DNA from: Puia sp.
GTDB taxonomy: Bacteria; Bacteroidota; Bacteroidia; Chitinophagales; Chitinophagaceae
Assembly (NCBI GenBank): GCA_031292515.1
Contig: JARLGZ010000279.1
Location: 1-64,000 of the forward strand
DNA: 64,000 nt
Direction of reading: 5' to 3'
Shown: positions 26,123 through 35,159 of the stretch, one piece after another
Layout of the letters: the number at the start of each line of letters is the position of its first letter
How positions within the stretch are numbered: the first letter of the stretch is position 1
Program-made: the position numbers and the translations under genes
The notes under the pieces: generated by a model
What the model was told of the DNA's origin: nothing
Database searches by the model: none
The model's input: the letters and a program-made list of their open reading frames with translations, nothing else

Positions 26123-26740
26123 CTATTTATAGTCCATAATAGGAATAGCTTCCTCGCAGAAATCATACTCCTGCCGGTCGTTCGAACTTACAATCACCAG
26201 ACGGCCCGTGCAATAATCGCCGATAAGCTTCTTATAGAGCGCGATTCCGTCTGCGTCCAGGTTGGTGCAGGGCTCATCGAGGAGAACTACGGGTGTATCG
26301 GAGAAAATGGATTGGGCAAGCTTCACCCTTTGCTTCATGCCCGAGGAGAAATTTCTTATTTGCTTATGATCCGCGCCTTGCAATCCCAGAAGAGAGATAA
26401 TGGTGGCCGTATTCAAAGAGGGGAGGAATGGCTTGAAGCCCGCGTGAAAATTCAGGAACTCAGGCAGGTTCATCTCTTCGATCAGTTCCAGGTATGGGGC
26501 AGCGAAGGAGATATATTGATAGGCCCGCTCAGGAGATATTCCGGCATCCCCATTCTCATATTTCACCGTCCCCTCACTGAGGTCTATGGCCCCCGCTATG
26601 GCCTGTAAGAGCGTTGACTTCCCGGAGCCATTTGACCCGGTAATCGCATAGGAGCGACCTGTTTTGAATTCGAAACTGAGATGACGGAAGATCCAGTCGC
26701 GGTTGAACCGTTTTCCGGCATCAATCAGCGTAATCTTCAT
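26123..26740 (-). CDS. ABC transporter ATP-binding protein
   Basis: A 205-residue ABC ATPase with Walker A GSNGSGKST (about 37-45), a Q-loop region, signature FSSGMKQRVKLAQS, Walker B VVLLDEPCTNLD and a switch region. The ATG at 26740 is used because the codon three bases further upstream is TTG. The start overlaps the end of lpxA by 20 bp, so it is translated from the lpx transcript. No permease is next to it. By size it resembles CcmA-like ATPases, but the partner and cargo are unknown. A role in lipid A or envelope transport is suggested only by position. Confidence 0.88.
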   Translation of the reverse strand: MKITLIDAGKRFNRDWIFRHLSFEFKTGRSYAITGSNGSGKSTLLQAIAGAIDLSEGTVKYENGDAGISPERAYQYISFAAPYLELIEEMNLPEFLNFHAGFKPFLPSLNTATIISLLGLQGADHKQIRNFSSGMKQRVKLAQSIFSDTPVVLLDEPCTNLDADGIALYKKLIGDYCTGRLVIVSSNDRQEYDFCEEAIPIMDYK

Positions 26741-27527
26741 CAAAGCTGCTTTTGCTGTAGCGTTTAATGATTCCCCGGCCGCTTTCGCGTATAAACGTCA
26801 CAATCTCGTCGCGCTCGTCGCTGGCGGGGAATTCTTCTTCCAGGTATTCGAGAGCCTGGCTGGTATTCATGCCTTTGTTATAAATGACGCGATAGATGTC
26901 CAGGATATGATTGATCTTGTCGATGGTAAAACCCCTTCGTTTAAGACCCACCGAATTGACCCCGGAATAGCTCAGCGGCAAACGACCCGCCTTGATATAA
27001 GGAGGAATGTCCTTACCGACAAGAGAGCCCCCGCCTATGAAGACATGAGGTCCTATTTTTACGAACTGATGGATCGCGCACATGCCCCCCAGGATGACCC
27101 AATCGCCGAGGACCACATGACCCGCCACCTGGGAATTGTTGCTGAGAATACAATTATCACCGATGATACAATCGTGGGCGATATGGCTATAAGCGAGGAT
27201 CATGCAATTATTGCCGACTTTTGTCTTCCACCGGTCGCGTGTGCCCCTGTGTATGGTGACAAATTCACGGATCGTGGTGTTGTCTCCAATCTCCACGGTC
27301 GTCTCCTCGCCATTAAACTTCAGGTCCTGCGGATCCGCGGATACCACGGCCCCCGGATAGATCTGGCAGTTTTTGCCGATCCGGGCGCCCTCCATGATCG
27401 TCACATTGCTTCCAATCCAGGTCCCTTCTCCAATCTCCACGTTGCGATGGATCATGGTGAAAGGGTCTACTTTTACGTTCGCAGCAAGCTTGGCATCAGG
27501 ATGAATCGAGGTATAGGAATGGATCAT
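26721..27527 (-). CDS. lpxA: Acyl-ACP--UDP-N-acetylglucosamine O-acyltransferase LpxA
   Basis: A 268-residue left-handed beta-helix enzyme that starts lipid A synthesis by 3-O-acylation of UDP-GlcNAc. The ATG at 27527 gives MIHSYTSIHPDAKLA, the normal LpxA beginning and length. In-frame starts at 27566 and 27602 would add 13 or 25 charged residues. Hexapeptide repeats fill residues 5-190, with TTIREFVTIHRGT and the catalytic-His region MILAYSHIAHDCIIGDNC. The C-terminal helical domain is complete. It follows lpxC-fabZ after a 184-bp gap containing a hairpin and a candidate promoter. Confidence 0.94.
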   Translation of the reverse strand: MIHSYTSIHPDAKLAANVKVDPFTMIHRNVEIGEGTWIGSNVTIMEGARIGKNCQIYPGAVVSADPQDLKFNGEETTVEIGDNTTIREFVTIHRGTRDRWKTKVGNNCMILAYSHIAHDCIIGDNCILSNNSQVAGHVVLGDWVILGGMCAIHQFVKIGPHVFIGGGSLVGKDIPPYIKAGRLPLSYSGVNSVGLKRRGFTIDKINHILDIYRVIYNKGMNTSQALEYLEEEFPASDERDEIVTFIRESGRGIIKRYSKSSFDEDYAD

Positions 27528-27651
27528 TCTTCGTTCAATTGGCTGATTTTCAATTTTTTCTATCATTGTAGCATCTTCCTTATGGATTGCAGCTTTTTTC
27601 ATCCGAATAGCTAATAATTTATTTTTTTAAACGGACGGACGGTTCATAAAA

Positions 27652-27674
27652 AATGCTGAGCAAAACCCAGCATT
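27652..27674 (-). terminator. Hairpin with T-tract between lpxC-fabZ and lpxA
   Basis: On the minus strand AATGCTG and CAGCATT pair (7 bp, 9-nt loop) and are followed by TTTTT. It can end the lpxC-fabZ transcript. Because a -7 element lies immediately upstream (27677-27684), it could equally sit at the 5' end of the lpxA mRNA and act as an attenuator. Confidence 0.6.
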
Positions 27675-27676
27675 CA

Positions 27677-27684
27677 CAAAAATA
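27677..27684 (-). promoter_or_regulatory. Candidate -7 element (TATTTTTG) for lpxA
   Basis: An exact TAnnTTTG match on the minus strand, about 150 bp before the preferred lpxA start. The hairpin at 27652-27674 would be the first transcribed structure. Confidence 0.4.
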
Positions 27685-27710
27685 AACTTATTTGGATCAA
27701 TAATCCTAAA

Positions 27711-29117
27711 TTAACTTCTCTTTACAAGCTGTGCCATCAGGTCTGCTTCGGTAGCCACCTTACTGCCGACGAACACGGTTCCCCTCATTTCACAGATACC
27801 CCGGCGGATAGGGCTGAGTAGTTCCATTTTCAGGATCATGGTGTCTCCTGGTACCACCTTGGCCTTGAACTTGCAGTTATCGATCTTCAGGAACAGCGTA
27901 TCGTAATCCCCCGGAGGCATGGCGTTTATGCAAAGGATTCCCCCGGTTTGAGCCAAAGCCTCTATTTGCAAAACACCCGGCATTACAGGATTACCCGGAA
28001 AATGACCCACAAAAAAAGGCTCGTTGAAAGTCACATTTTTTATACCGACAATATGCCGGTCGGTGAGTTCGATGATCTTGTCCACCAGCAGGAAAGGGTA
28101 ACGGTGCGGCAGGGTCTTTTCGATCTGCTGCGTATTATAGACTGGTAACTGGTTTGGGTCATATACGGGGATATTTTTCACATGCTTGTTCTTCCGTATA
28201 TATTGTTTGATCTTTTTGGCAAAATCGACATTGGTGGAATGTCCGGGACGGTTGGCAATGATATGACCCTTGATGGGATAGCCGATCAGGGCCAGATCCC
28301 CTACCACATCCAGCAGCTTATGCCGGGCAGGCTCGTTGGGAAAACGAAGTTCCAGGTTGTTCAGGTAGCCTTCGCTTTTCACCTCGATCTTATCCCTTTT
28401 GAAAGCCTTGGCCAGCCTCGCCATTTCCTCCGCCGTGACGGGCTTATCCACGACTACGATAGCATTGTTGATATCTCCGCCTTTTATAAGATTGTTTTCC
28501 AGCAGGGTCTCCAGCTCGTGCAGGAAACAAAATGTACGGCAGGGGGCAATTTCCGCTTTGAAATCCTGCATGGACTTTAAGCCGGCGTGCTGGGTGCCCA
28601 ACACGGGACTATTGAAATCTATGAGCGTGGTAACCTTATACTCCATGGAAGGCATGGCCACCATTTCCACCCTTTTCTTCTCATCATAGTAGGTGATATT
28701 GCTATCGATGCTATACCAGGCCTTGGCTGCATCCTGTTCGGCCACACCCGCTTCCTGGATGATTTCTACGAATGGTTCGGAGCTGCCGTCGATAATAGGG
28801 ATCTCCGGCCCATTGAGACTGATCAGGCAGTTATCGACGCCCATGCCTACCAGGGCCGCCAATACATGCTCCACGGTACTGATCCGGGCTCCGTTCTCCT
28901 CCAGCGTGGTGCCCCGGGACGTATCCGTGACAAGATCACAGTCGCCTTTAATAACCGGCTGGCCAGGAAGGTCTATTCGCTGAAACTGATATCCGAATCC
29001 GGGATTTGCCGGGTACAGGGTCATATCGACCTTAATGCCAGTGTGGAGACCGGTGCCTGAAATGCTAACCGGAGAGGCCAGCGTGTGTTGCTTGTCTGGA
29101 TTGAAATTTGCGTCCAT
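27711..29117 (-). CDS. lpxC-fabZ: Bifunctional LpxC deacetylase / FabZ dehydratase
   Basis: A 468-residue fusion. Residues 1-310 are LpxC, the zinc-dependent UDP-3-O-acyl-GlcNAc deacetylase and committed step of lipid A synthesis: STVEHVLAAL with His84, LNGPEIPIIDGSS, and the HKLLDVVGDLALIG ligand segment. Residues of about 320-468 are FabZ, the hotdog 3-hydroxyacyl-ACP dehydratase: LPHRYPFLLVDKI and FVGHFPGNPVMPGVLQIE with catalytic His and Glu. This fusion is typical of Bacteroidota and couples two enzymes that compete for the same 3-hydroxyacyl-ACP pool. A -7 element lies 18 bp upstream. Confidence 0.96.
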   Translation of the reverse strand: MDANFNPDKQHTLASPVSISGTGLHTGIKVDMTLYPANPGFGYQFQRIDLPGQPVIKGDCDLVTDTSRGTTLEENGARISTVEHVLAALVGMGVDNCLISLNGPEIPIIDGSSEPFVEIIQEAGVAEQDAAKAWYSIDSNITYYDEKKRVEMVAMPSMEYKVTTLIDFNSPVLGTQHAGLKSMQDFKAEIAPCRTFCFLHELETLLENNLIKGGDINNAIVVVDKPVTAEEMARLAKAFKRDKIEVKSEGYLNNLELRFPNEPARHKLLDVVGDLALIGYPIKGHIIANRPGHSTNVDFAKKIKQYIRKNKHVKNIPVYDPNQLPVYNTQQIEKTLPHRYPFLLVDKIIELTDRHIVGIKNVTFNEPFFVGHFPGNPVMPGVLQIEALAQTGGILCINAMPPGDYDTLFLKIDNCKFKAKVVPGDTMILKMELLSPIRRGICEMRGTVFVGSKVATEADLMAQLVKRS

Positions 29118-29135
29118 TCGTATTTGTTAAGCGGA

Positions 29136-29143
29136 CAAAGATA
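29136..29143 (-). promoter_or_regulatory. -7 promoter element (TATCTTTG) for lpxC-fabZ
   Basis: An exact TAnnTTTG match on the minus strand with its G 18 bp before the ATG at 29117, giving a leader of about 12 nt. Confidence 0.6.
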
Positions 29144-29154
29144 AGGAGTTAGCC

Positions 29155-29526
29155 TCAGATCTCTTCCTCTCTTTCGAGCATCAGAACAGCGCTGTGGGGG
29201 ACGATAAAATATTTATCGCCCTGATAAATGACCTCCGTGGCGGCACTCAGGAGAAAAATGGCTATATCGCCTTCCCGGGCCTGGAGAGGAATATACTTCA
29301 CGGAGTCTTCCTGGTTCTTCCAGGGCTCCTCTTCAACGGGCATCGGGATCGCATAACCCGGTCCGGTCTTAATGACAGTTCCCTGCTGGACCTTTTCCTT
29401 CTCCTGCACACCCGGAGGCAGATACAAGCCCGACTGTGTCCGTTCATTGAGTGCAGATGGCCTGACCAGGATGCGATCCCCAATGACCACCAGTTTCTTG
29501 AATTTATTATCAGATGTCAGATGCAT
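29155..29526 (-). CDS. GroES-family co-chaperone-like protein
   Basis: A 123-residue Cpn10-fold protein. The start is the ATG at 29526; the frame extends to a TTG at 29535, but that codon overlaps the -7 element. The sequence VVIGDRILVRPSALNERTQSGLYLPPG matches the first strand and mobile loop of GroES, and GDIAIFLLSAATEVIYQGDKYFIVPHSAVLM matches its C-terminal half. It has an insertion of about 20 residues (PMPVEEEPWKNQED) and is longer than classical GroES (about 95). No groEL is adjacent, so this is probably the extra GroES-like paralogue seen in Bacteroidota rather than the main co-chaperonin. Confidence 0.82.
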   Translation of the reverse strand: MHLTSDNKFKKLVVIGDRILVRPSALNERTQSGLYLPPGVQEKEKVQQGTVIKTGPGYAIPMPVEEEPWKNQEDSVKYIPLQAREGDIAIFLLSAATEVIYQGDKYFIVPHSAVLMLEREEEI

Positions 29527-29532
29527 AAACGG

Positions 29533-29540
29533 CAAATTTA
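29533..29540 (-). promoter_or_regulatory. -7 promoter element (TAAATTTG) for the GroES-like gene
   Basis: An exact TAnnTTTG match, six bases before the ATG at 29526. It predicts an almost leaderless mRNA and excludes the upstream TTG start. Confidence 0.55.
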
Positions 29541-29591
29541 AGGGGTATTAACAAAAAATTAGACGGATAAACCCGATTCCGGCAAATGAAT

Positions 29592-29599
29592 TATCTTTA
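29592..29599 (+). promoter_or_regulatory. Weak -7-like element for the OmpR-type regulator
   Basis: TATCTTTA matches TAnnTTTG at all but the last base and lies 22 bp before the ATG at 29622. An overlapping TTTATTTG (29596-29603) is an alternative. Confidence 0.35.
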
Positions 29600-29621
29600 T
29601 TTGTATCAAAATTGATAAAAC

Positions 29622-30323
29622 ATGGATGGCAAGAAACCAAAAATATTATTGTGTGAAGACGATCAGAATCTCGGGATGGTGTTGAAAAACTATCTTGAGC
29701 TGAACGATTTTGACGTGACCCTTGAAAGGGACGGGCGACTGGGGTTGGCAGCCTTCCAAAGAGAGAAGTTCGAACTATGCCTGCTGGATATCATGATGCC
29801 TCATATGGATGGATTCACCCTGGCAGAAGAGATAAGGGATGTGGACCCGGATATACCCTTGTTCTTCCTGAGCGCCAAAACCATGAAGGAAGATATCATA
29901 CAGGGATATAAACTGGGGGCAGATGATTACATCACCAAGCCCTTCGACAGTGAAGTCCTCCTGTTGAAGATAAAAGCCATCCTGAAACGCAATGACGACC
30001 TGAATAAAGAATCGGAAAATAAAGAGTTCGATCTGGGACATTATCACTTCAATCCAAAACTCCGTGAACTGAGCCACAAAGGCCAGACACAAACTTTGTC
30101 GCCGAAAGAGAATGAACTCCTGAAGATGCTGGCCGAACATATCAATGACCTCCTGCCCAGGGAACAGGCCCTGAAAAAGATCTGGGGCAGCGACACTTAC
30201 TTCAACGGCCGCAGCATGGATGTCTATATCGCCAAACTCCGCAAATACCTGCGCGAAGATAACAGTATCGAGATCGTGAATATCCACGGAAATGGGTTCA
30301 GATTGGTCGCGCCGGTGGCGTGA
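29622..30323 (+). CDS. OmpR-family response regulator (RprY-like)
   Basis: A 233-residue two-component regulator. The receiver domain (about 8-122) has the acidic pair in LLCEDDQN, phospho-acceptor Asp in CLLDIMMPHMDG (about Asp56) and Lys in YITKPFDS. The C-terminal winged helix (about 135-230) has LSPKENELLKML and the recognition-helix region RSMDVYIAKLRKYL, then NIHGNGFRLV. The highest resemblance is to RprY-type regulators of Bacteroidota. No histidine kinase gene is adjacent, so it is an orphan in this window. A heptanucleotide repeat begins 10 bp after its stop. Confidence 0.9.
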   Translation: MDGKKPKILLCEDDQNLGMVLKNYLELNDFDVTLERDGRLGLAAFQREKFELCLLDIMMPHMDGFTLAEEIRDVDPDIPLFFLSAKTMKEDIIQGYKLGADDYITKPFDSEVLLLKIKAILKRNDDLNKESENKEFDLGHYHFNPKLRELSHKGQTQTLSPKENELLKMLAEHINDLLPREQALKKIWGSDTYFNGRSMDVYIAKLRKYLREDNSIEIVNIHGNGFRLVAPVA

Positions 30324-30332
30324 TAGCGAATA

Positions 30333-30353
30333 GTCAGTAGTGCGTGGTGAATG
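30333..30353. repeat. Heptanucleotide repeat, copy C
   Basis: Plus-strand units GTCAGTA, GTGCGTG, GTGAATG: three degenerate copies of the 7-nt element, just after the response regulator stop. It lies between convergent genes. Confidence 0.6.
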
Positions 30354-30440
30354 GGGCGTTGTAATGGTAAAATCTCCTTTGGAAATTCGTGACTGGCAGT
30401 GTCACCTGGTCGCCTAAGAGGAGCCCGGGGATGCGCCCCT

Positions 30441-31472
30441 TCAAAATAAACTTTGTTCCCCGGCCCGGCCGGGGTTCTTTTTGCCCAGGTGCTCATAAGC
30501 CTTCGCCGTGACCTCGCGTCCGCGGGGTGTACGCATAATAAAACCCTCCTGGATCAGGAAAGGCTCATACACCTCTTCCAGGGTACCCGTCTCTTCCCCG
30601 ACCGCCGTAGCAATCGTCGTGATTCCCACCGGACCTCCCTTGAATTTTTCGATAATGGTGGCGAGTATCCGGTTATCCATTTCATCCAGTCCATATTCAT
30701 CCACATTCAGCGCCCTCAACGAATGTTCCGTGATGGCCAGGTCTATCACGCCGTTGCCAAGCACCTGTGCAAAATCACGGACCCTCCGCAGGAGACCATT
30801 GGCGATCCTGGGGGTTCCGCGGCTGCGACCCGCAATCTCCCTGCAGGCGTCGGAAGTGATCTTGGTCGACAGGATCCCCGCGGAGCGCAGAATGATCTTT
30901 TGAAGCGTATCGGTATTATAGTATTCCAGCCGGGATTTAATACCGAACCGGGAAAGCAGGGGCGCCGTAAGCAAACCGCTCCTCGTCGTCGCGCCGACAA
31001 GGGTAAAGGGGTTGATATTGAGTTGGATACTCCGGGCGTTGGGACCCGTGTCGATCATGATATCGATCCGGTAGTCTTCCATCGCCGCGTACAGGTATTC
31101 CTCTACAACGGTACTGAGGCGATGGATCTCGTCGATGAACAATACGTCATTGGGCTCCAGGTTGGTCAGAAGACCCGCCAGGTCGCCGGGTTTTTCGATA
31201 ACAGGGCCCGATGTCTCTTTAATATTCACACCCAATTCATTGGCCACGATCCTCGAAAGAGTCGTCTTGCCGAGTCCGGGCGGACCATGAAATAGAATAT
31301 GGTCCAGCGCCTCTCCACGCATCTTGGCGGCTTTTATAAAAACCTTCAGGTTGTCGATTAGCTGGGGCTGACCCGAAAAATCCTCGATGACGGCCGGACG
31401 GATATTGTTTTCAAACTCCTTGTCAACGGGGCTCAAACTATTCTTGTCGGTATTCAGATTGAGATTCGGCAT
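30441..31472 (-). CDS. ruvB: Holliday junction branch migration helicase RuvB
   Basis: A 343-residue AAA+ ring motor that, with RuvA, drives branch migration of Holliday junctions resolved by RuvC. Walker A is [10 protein letters not shown] (about 62-71), Walker B is [10 protein letters not shown] (about 110-119), then sensor 1 in LVGATTRSG and the arginine-finger/sensor-2 region GTPRIAN. The C-terminal winged helix ends with [24 protein letters not shown] 36 bp upstream is in frame, but the -7 element lies between the two, so the ATG at 31472 is used. ruvC is also in this window, about 18 kb away. Confidence 0.96.
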   Translation of the reverse strand: MPNLNLNTDKNSLSPVDKEFENNIRPAVIEDFSGQPQLIDNLKVFIKAAKMRGEALDHILFHGPPGLGKTTLSRIVANELGVNIKETSGPVIEKPGDLAGLLTNLEPNDVLFIDEIHRLSTVVEEYLYAAMEDYRIDIMIDTGPNARSIQLNINPFTLVGATTRSGLLTAPLLSRFGIKSRLEYYNTDTLQKIILRSAGILSTKITSDACREIAGRSRGTPRIANGLLRRVRDFAQVLGNGVIDLAITEHSLRALNVDEYGLDEMDNRILATIIEKFKGGPVGITTIATAVGEETGTLEEVYEPFLIQEGFIMRTPRGREVTAKAYEHLGKKNPGRAGEQSLF

Positions 31473-31476
31473 CACA

Positions 31477-31485
31477 CAAATATAC
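31477..31485 (-). promoter_or_regulatory. -7 promoter element (TATATTTG) for ruvB
   Basis: An exact TAnnTTTG match about five bases before the ruvB ATG, predicting an almost leaderless mRNA and fixing the start. The exact position may be off by one base. Confidence 0.55.
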
Positions 31486-31504
31486 CAACTGCAGGTCAAA
31501 TGAC

Positions 31505-33958
31505 TCACCTGACCTCGAACTTCACCATCCCGCTGCCTGCCGCCCCGTCGCCGGCAAGTCCCTCCACGATGGCCACGTATTGCCCGGGTATATCCGAAGA
31601 ATAGAAACTTGCCACCCCCCCGCCCGCATTATCCACGGCCACCTCAGGCGACCAGTAAAGGACATTCCGGAAGTCCGGCAGATGTGTAGCCGCCTCGTCC
31701 GCCGTGGCATAAGAAGGAGAATAGAATTCCCGCTGCAATTGCAGACCCTCATAATCTATTACCGTTGCATGCGGATCCAGGATATAACCGCCAAGATCCC
31801 CTTTGTAGGTGATCCAGTTCATAATCCCGTCATAACTGACGCCGCCCATGAAATATTTCCGCGTCAGCACATCCAGCTTCCGGATCTTCAGGGGATCCAT
31901 CGTCATAAACTTATCGATATCGAAAATGGGCACTCCATCCAGGAGGATGAGCGGGTCCGACAAAAAGAACTGGTCATTCGAGAGGTCAAAAAGAGGGAGG
32001 TGGAAATGACCTCCTTTTTTCTTCACGAGCATCAGCCGCACATACTCCCGCATCACTTCCTCCATCGTGATAAATCGCGTGTAGTCATCAAGCAGATAGC
32101 TGAAATCTGGTCTGACATAAAATGCACTCGTATCGATCACCGGAAAGTCGAATTGCTTCAGCCGCCCACCGGCATAACGATTCAGCACCTGTACCGCCAC
32201 CATTTTGTCCGTGATAGCCTGTGTTGAGGGGAGAGGGGGTACAAATAAAGGCGGAACAGCATGAGTGTACTCCTCCGAAAACGGATTGGACACATCTAGC
32301 CGGCAGATACTGTCAATCGAGGGATCTGTCTGAAGAATGATCTCCTGACCGCCATAAAAATCGCCCATCTCGAATTTCACCTCGCCTTCCTCGTTGCTGA
32401 GGCCGGATGAGAACTGCGTGCGGGTTCCCGGTACGGATAAATAGACCTGCACGCCACCCGCGGCTTTCCCTGTCCGTGTGTCGACGACCCTGCCTGTGAT
32501 GACCTCACCGCCGTACTCGGGCGCAAACCTAAAGGAAGGCGTGGCGTGTTGTAATATATCGCCCCATTTGAACCTTCGCCAACCATGGGTCAGCATCAGG
32601 TTGTCAATCGCTTCTTCATCTTCCGGATGATCGAGATAATAATCGGGCGACTCGATCCGTTCATTCAGGTCCGAAGTCAGCAATAAATAACTTGCAATAT
32701 GCCCGGAAGGAATCCCCTGCAACGAGTCCAGGCGGTATACCGAGAGGGAACAATCGGCTCCCAAAGAACTATCATTCGATACTTTTGCACTCACCCGGAG
32801 ATCTATCTTTTTTCGGGGAGCATACGTGCTCTTGTCAGTGCTCACCCCGATCTGCAAAAGATGCGAAGGGGGTTTATAAAAGAGCCGCTCACAGACAGGC
32901 AGCCGGTCGGCATTAAAAATAGTCAGGTGCGAGATCCCGTCTCCCAGACTCTTCTCATCCACCAGGAAACTGCATTTCCCTTCCACCAGGGAGGCCGCCT
33001 CGACCACCCTGACCGACCGCCGCGTATGCACAAAGAGGTAGACGCCAGGGCTTTTCCCCTCCTTCCCCCCGATCAGGCCCCCTGTGGACTGTACATCGAC
33101 CCGGACACGATCATTCCCCTCCTTCGATACGTGCATCGCCACGCCCTCCTTGTAAGCCGCCGGCAGCAGGTTGCTGATCGCCGTTCCATCGGCCAGCCTG
33201 ATCGTGGACCGATAGCGATGGCCCGGACGCGGTCTCAGCATAAAACTACCGATACCGAAGCGCCCGGGGCGAAAACGGACAATGGTATCCTCGTCGTCTT
33301 CGGTCACCACTCCCGTACATTCCACCCCCCGTCCATACTGATCGGCAGCCTTGAATCCTATTTTGCAGCGCAGGTTTTCCACGAGATTCCCTCCTTCCGG
33401 GAAAAAGGCGACATCGTACCGCAGCGGTGTCCCGACAGAGGGCACGCCCGCCGACTTTCGGGCATTGACCACCGTTATCGTCTTTTCAAAGAACCACTCC
33501 GCCCCGTCATTCTTCATCCAGCTGGTATAGGCCCGCAATGTATAATTTCCGGAAGCCAGGGTAAGCGGTAAATAGACCGATCCACCTCCGTGCCCTTCCC
33601 GTAAGCCGATCTTTGTCTGCAATACCGGCCGGTGGTTTTTATCGAGCCATTCGAGATAGGCTGTCTTGCTGAGATCCAGCGGGCGGTGCAGGGAAGCGTC
33701 GACATCGTATAGCTTAAACCAGCAGATCTCCCCTGCCAGGTAGAATTCCTTGTCGGTATGGACCCACACCTTCTCCTGCAGACGCTGAGAGCTGTATTTT
33801 TCCAGGTCGCGGGCCAGGCCCGCTGTCACAGGATCTTGCCCGTTTGCCCGGTTTTGCAGGACCTGAACGCCCGATAAAAGAAGGAGCAACGGCAGCATTT
33901 TCAACGCCTGTCTGCCTCGTGCCGCCGGAATCCTTTTTGTCTGTCTGCAATGTCTCAT
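31505..33958 (-). CDS. Large exported MG2-like protein with plug-like C-terminus
   Basis: An 817-residue secreted protein. The signal sequence contains [14 protein letters not shown], with cleavage near ANGQD. The N-terminal part resembles macroglobulin MG2-like beta-sandwiches of Bacteroidota surface proteins ([21 protein letters not shown], about 60-80; [13 protein letters not shown]). A carboxypeptidase-regulatory-like segment lies in the middle ([22 protein letters not shown]), and a late segment resembles a TonB-receptor plug ([16 protein letters not shown]). No barrel follows, so it is not itself a transporter. It is the last gene after the TonB receptor and DUF4249 protein on the same strand and may be a surface or periplasmic accessory. 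Function not known. Confidence 0.78.
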   Translation of the reverse strand: MRHCRQTKRIPAARGRQALKMLPLLLLLSGVQVLQNRANGQDPVTAGLARDLEKYSSQRLQEKVWVHTDKEFYLAGEICWFKLYDVDASLHRPLDLSKTAYLEWLDKNHRPVLQTKIGLREGHGGGSVYLPLTLASGNYTLRAYTSWMKNDGAEWFFEKTITVVNARKSAGVPSVGTPLRYDVAFFPEGGNLVENLRCKIGFKAADQYGRGVECTGVVTEDDEDTIVRFRPGRFGIGSFMLRPRPGHRYRSTIRLADGTAISNLLPAAYKEGVAMHVSKEGNDRVRVDVQSTGGLIGGKEGKSPGVYLFVHTRRSVRVVEAASLVEGKCSFLVDEKSLGDGISHLTIFNADRLPVCERLFYKPPSHLLQIGVSTDKSTYAPRKKIDLRVSAKVSNDSSLGADCSLSVYRLDSLQGIPSGHIASYLLLTSDLNERIESPDYYLDHPEDEEAIDNLMLTHGWRRFKWGDILQHATPSFRFAPEYGGEVITGRVVDTRTGKAAGGVQVYLSVPGTRTQFSSGLSNEEGEVKFEMGDFYGGQEIILQTDPSIDSICRLDVSNPFSEEYTHAVPPLFVPPLPSTQAITDKMVAVQVLNRYAGGRLKQFDFPVIDTSAFYVRPDFSYLLDDYTRFITMEEVMREYVRLMLVKKKGGHFHLPLFDLSNDQFFLSDPLILLDGVPIFDIDKFMTMDPLKIRKLDVLTRKYFMGGVSYDGIMNWITYKGDLGGYILDPHATVIDYEGLQLQREFYSPSYATADEAATHLPDFRNVLYWSPEVAVDNAGGGVASFYSSDIPGQYVAIVEGLAGDGAAGSGMVKFEVR

Positions 33959-33999
33959 AAACAAATTTTTGGTCAGAACATAAAAAATCCTGCTCCCCG

Positions 34000-35148
34000 T
34001 CAGTTGGGCCAGTAGGACGGTTTATCAGTCGTTCCGCCCTGGAAAGTACAGTCCAGGCAGGATGTGTAATTCGCGGAATACATATTATGGGGAGCCGCAG
34101 CGACCGGCGTAAAAACCTGGGAAGCAAAATTTTGAGACAAGGACTTTTCTGTGCCCGGAAGGATCGTATCCTTCATCGGACAGGTATAAGAATAGAACCA
34201 GTTTGTAACCTGGTCCTGCTGGATGAAAATTCTTTGTTGCTGCACCGTACCTGCCGAAACATACCCGATTACCGGCTCGGCGGGATTGGTAAGACAGTGG
34301 ATGTTTCCAACCAGTTGTGAGGGCTGGGGATCGAAAATAGTCCCGAGCGATTCGGTATTTTTCTGCATGAGGCTCAAAAAATTATACCCCCCCTCTGTAA
34401 GGGCATACTGTCTGACAAGGATGCTGTAAAGTACGCTGATCTGTACCGAATTCGCCGGGATCTGCTGCAGGGGCTGCTCATAGACCAGGTCCTTCGATAA
34501 TTTTTCCGTCGATGCGATCAGGATCTGATTAGACCCGTCATTATGCCAGCAACGGTAGATCTGATCAGCGGCCGGTCTCAATACGATGGTGTCGGGCACA
34601 TATTCCAATTCCGCATATTCCGCCGAATGATATTCCCAGGTCTCGTCGAAATCCCACTGGTAATATCTTGTGGTCCCGGCATCGTCATGCGCATTGGCAT
34701 AAATACTGACGCCCGCTCCGTTTTGTACCCAATTGACGCTGTCGATCGGCGGGGTGACCTTGTACTGGGCGTAGTCGGACAAGTACTGGCCACCCGATTG
34801 CGTAGTGATTCGCAAACGGTAATTGACGGATGCATTGAGTGACAGGTTGCCGACGCTGCCGTATACGCCGTTCCCCTGAGCGGAAAGCGGATAGATGGAA
34901 TTATCATCACCCTCCACCTGGACCCCGGCATTCGCTTCCGGAGGACTGGTCGTCCCCGAAGACAACGGAACGGTCCGGCTCAGCAGGAAGCTGGTGGGTG
35001 TGTTGCCGCTGATATACCCTTCTACAACCAGATAGCCGGTCGCCGGCGAAACATAGGGGCTGACATACGGCTGCTTGCATCTTTGTAAAGCCAGGACTGC
35101 AACCAGTAAGAAGGAGACAACGCCTGTTATTTTCATCATTCCCTGCAT
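34000..35148 (-). CDS. DUF4249 family exported protein
   Basis: A 382-residue protein with an N-terminal hydrophobic segment (about 5-21) followed by Cys24 (LQRCKQPY). The residue before the Cys is Arg, so this is not a classical lipobox, though surface lipoproteins of Bacteroidota usually have a Cys here. The mature part is beta-rich with TGYLVVEGYISGN near the start and conserved NIHCLTNPAEPVIGYV, characteristic of DUF4249. Family members are nearly always encoded next to a TonB-dependent receptor, as here (11 bp downstream of it), and are thought to be its surface partner. The ligand is unknown. Alternative ATGs exist 9 and 12 bp inside. Confidence 0.85.
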   Translation of the reverse strand: MQGMMKITGVVSFLLVAVLALQRCKQPYVSPYVSPATGYLVVEGYISGNTPTSFLLSRTVPLSSGTTSPPEANAGVQVEGDDNSIYPLSAQGNGVYGSVGNLSLNASVNYRLRITTQSGGQYLSDYAQYKVTPPIDSVNWVQNGAGVSIYANAHDDAGTTRYYQWDFDETWEYHSAEYAELEYVPDTIVLRPAADQIYRCWHNDGSNQILIASTEKLSKDLVYEQPLQQIPANSVQISVLYSILVRQYALTEGGYNFLSLMQKNTESLGTIFDPQPSQLVGNIHCLTNPAEPVIGYVSAGTVQQQRIFIQQDQVTNWFYSYTCPMKDTILPGTEKSLSQNFASQVFTPVAAAPHNMYSANYTSCLDCTFQGGTTDKPSYWPN

Positions 35149-35159
35149 GGATCTATATT

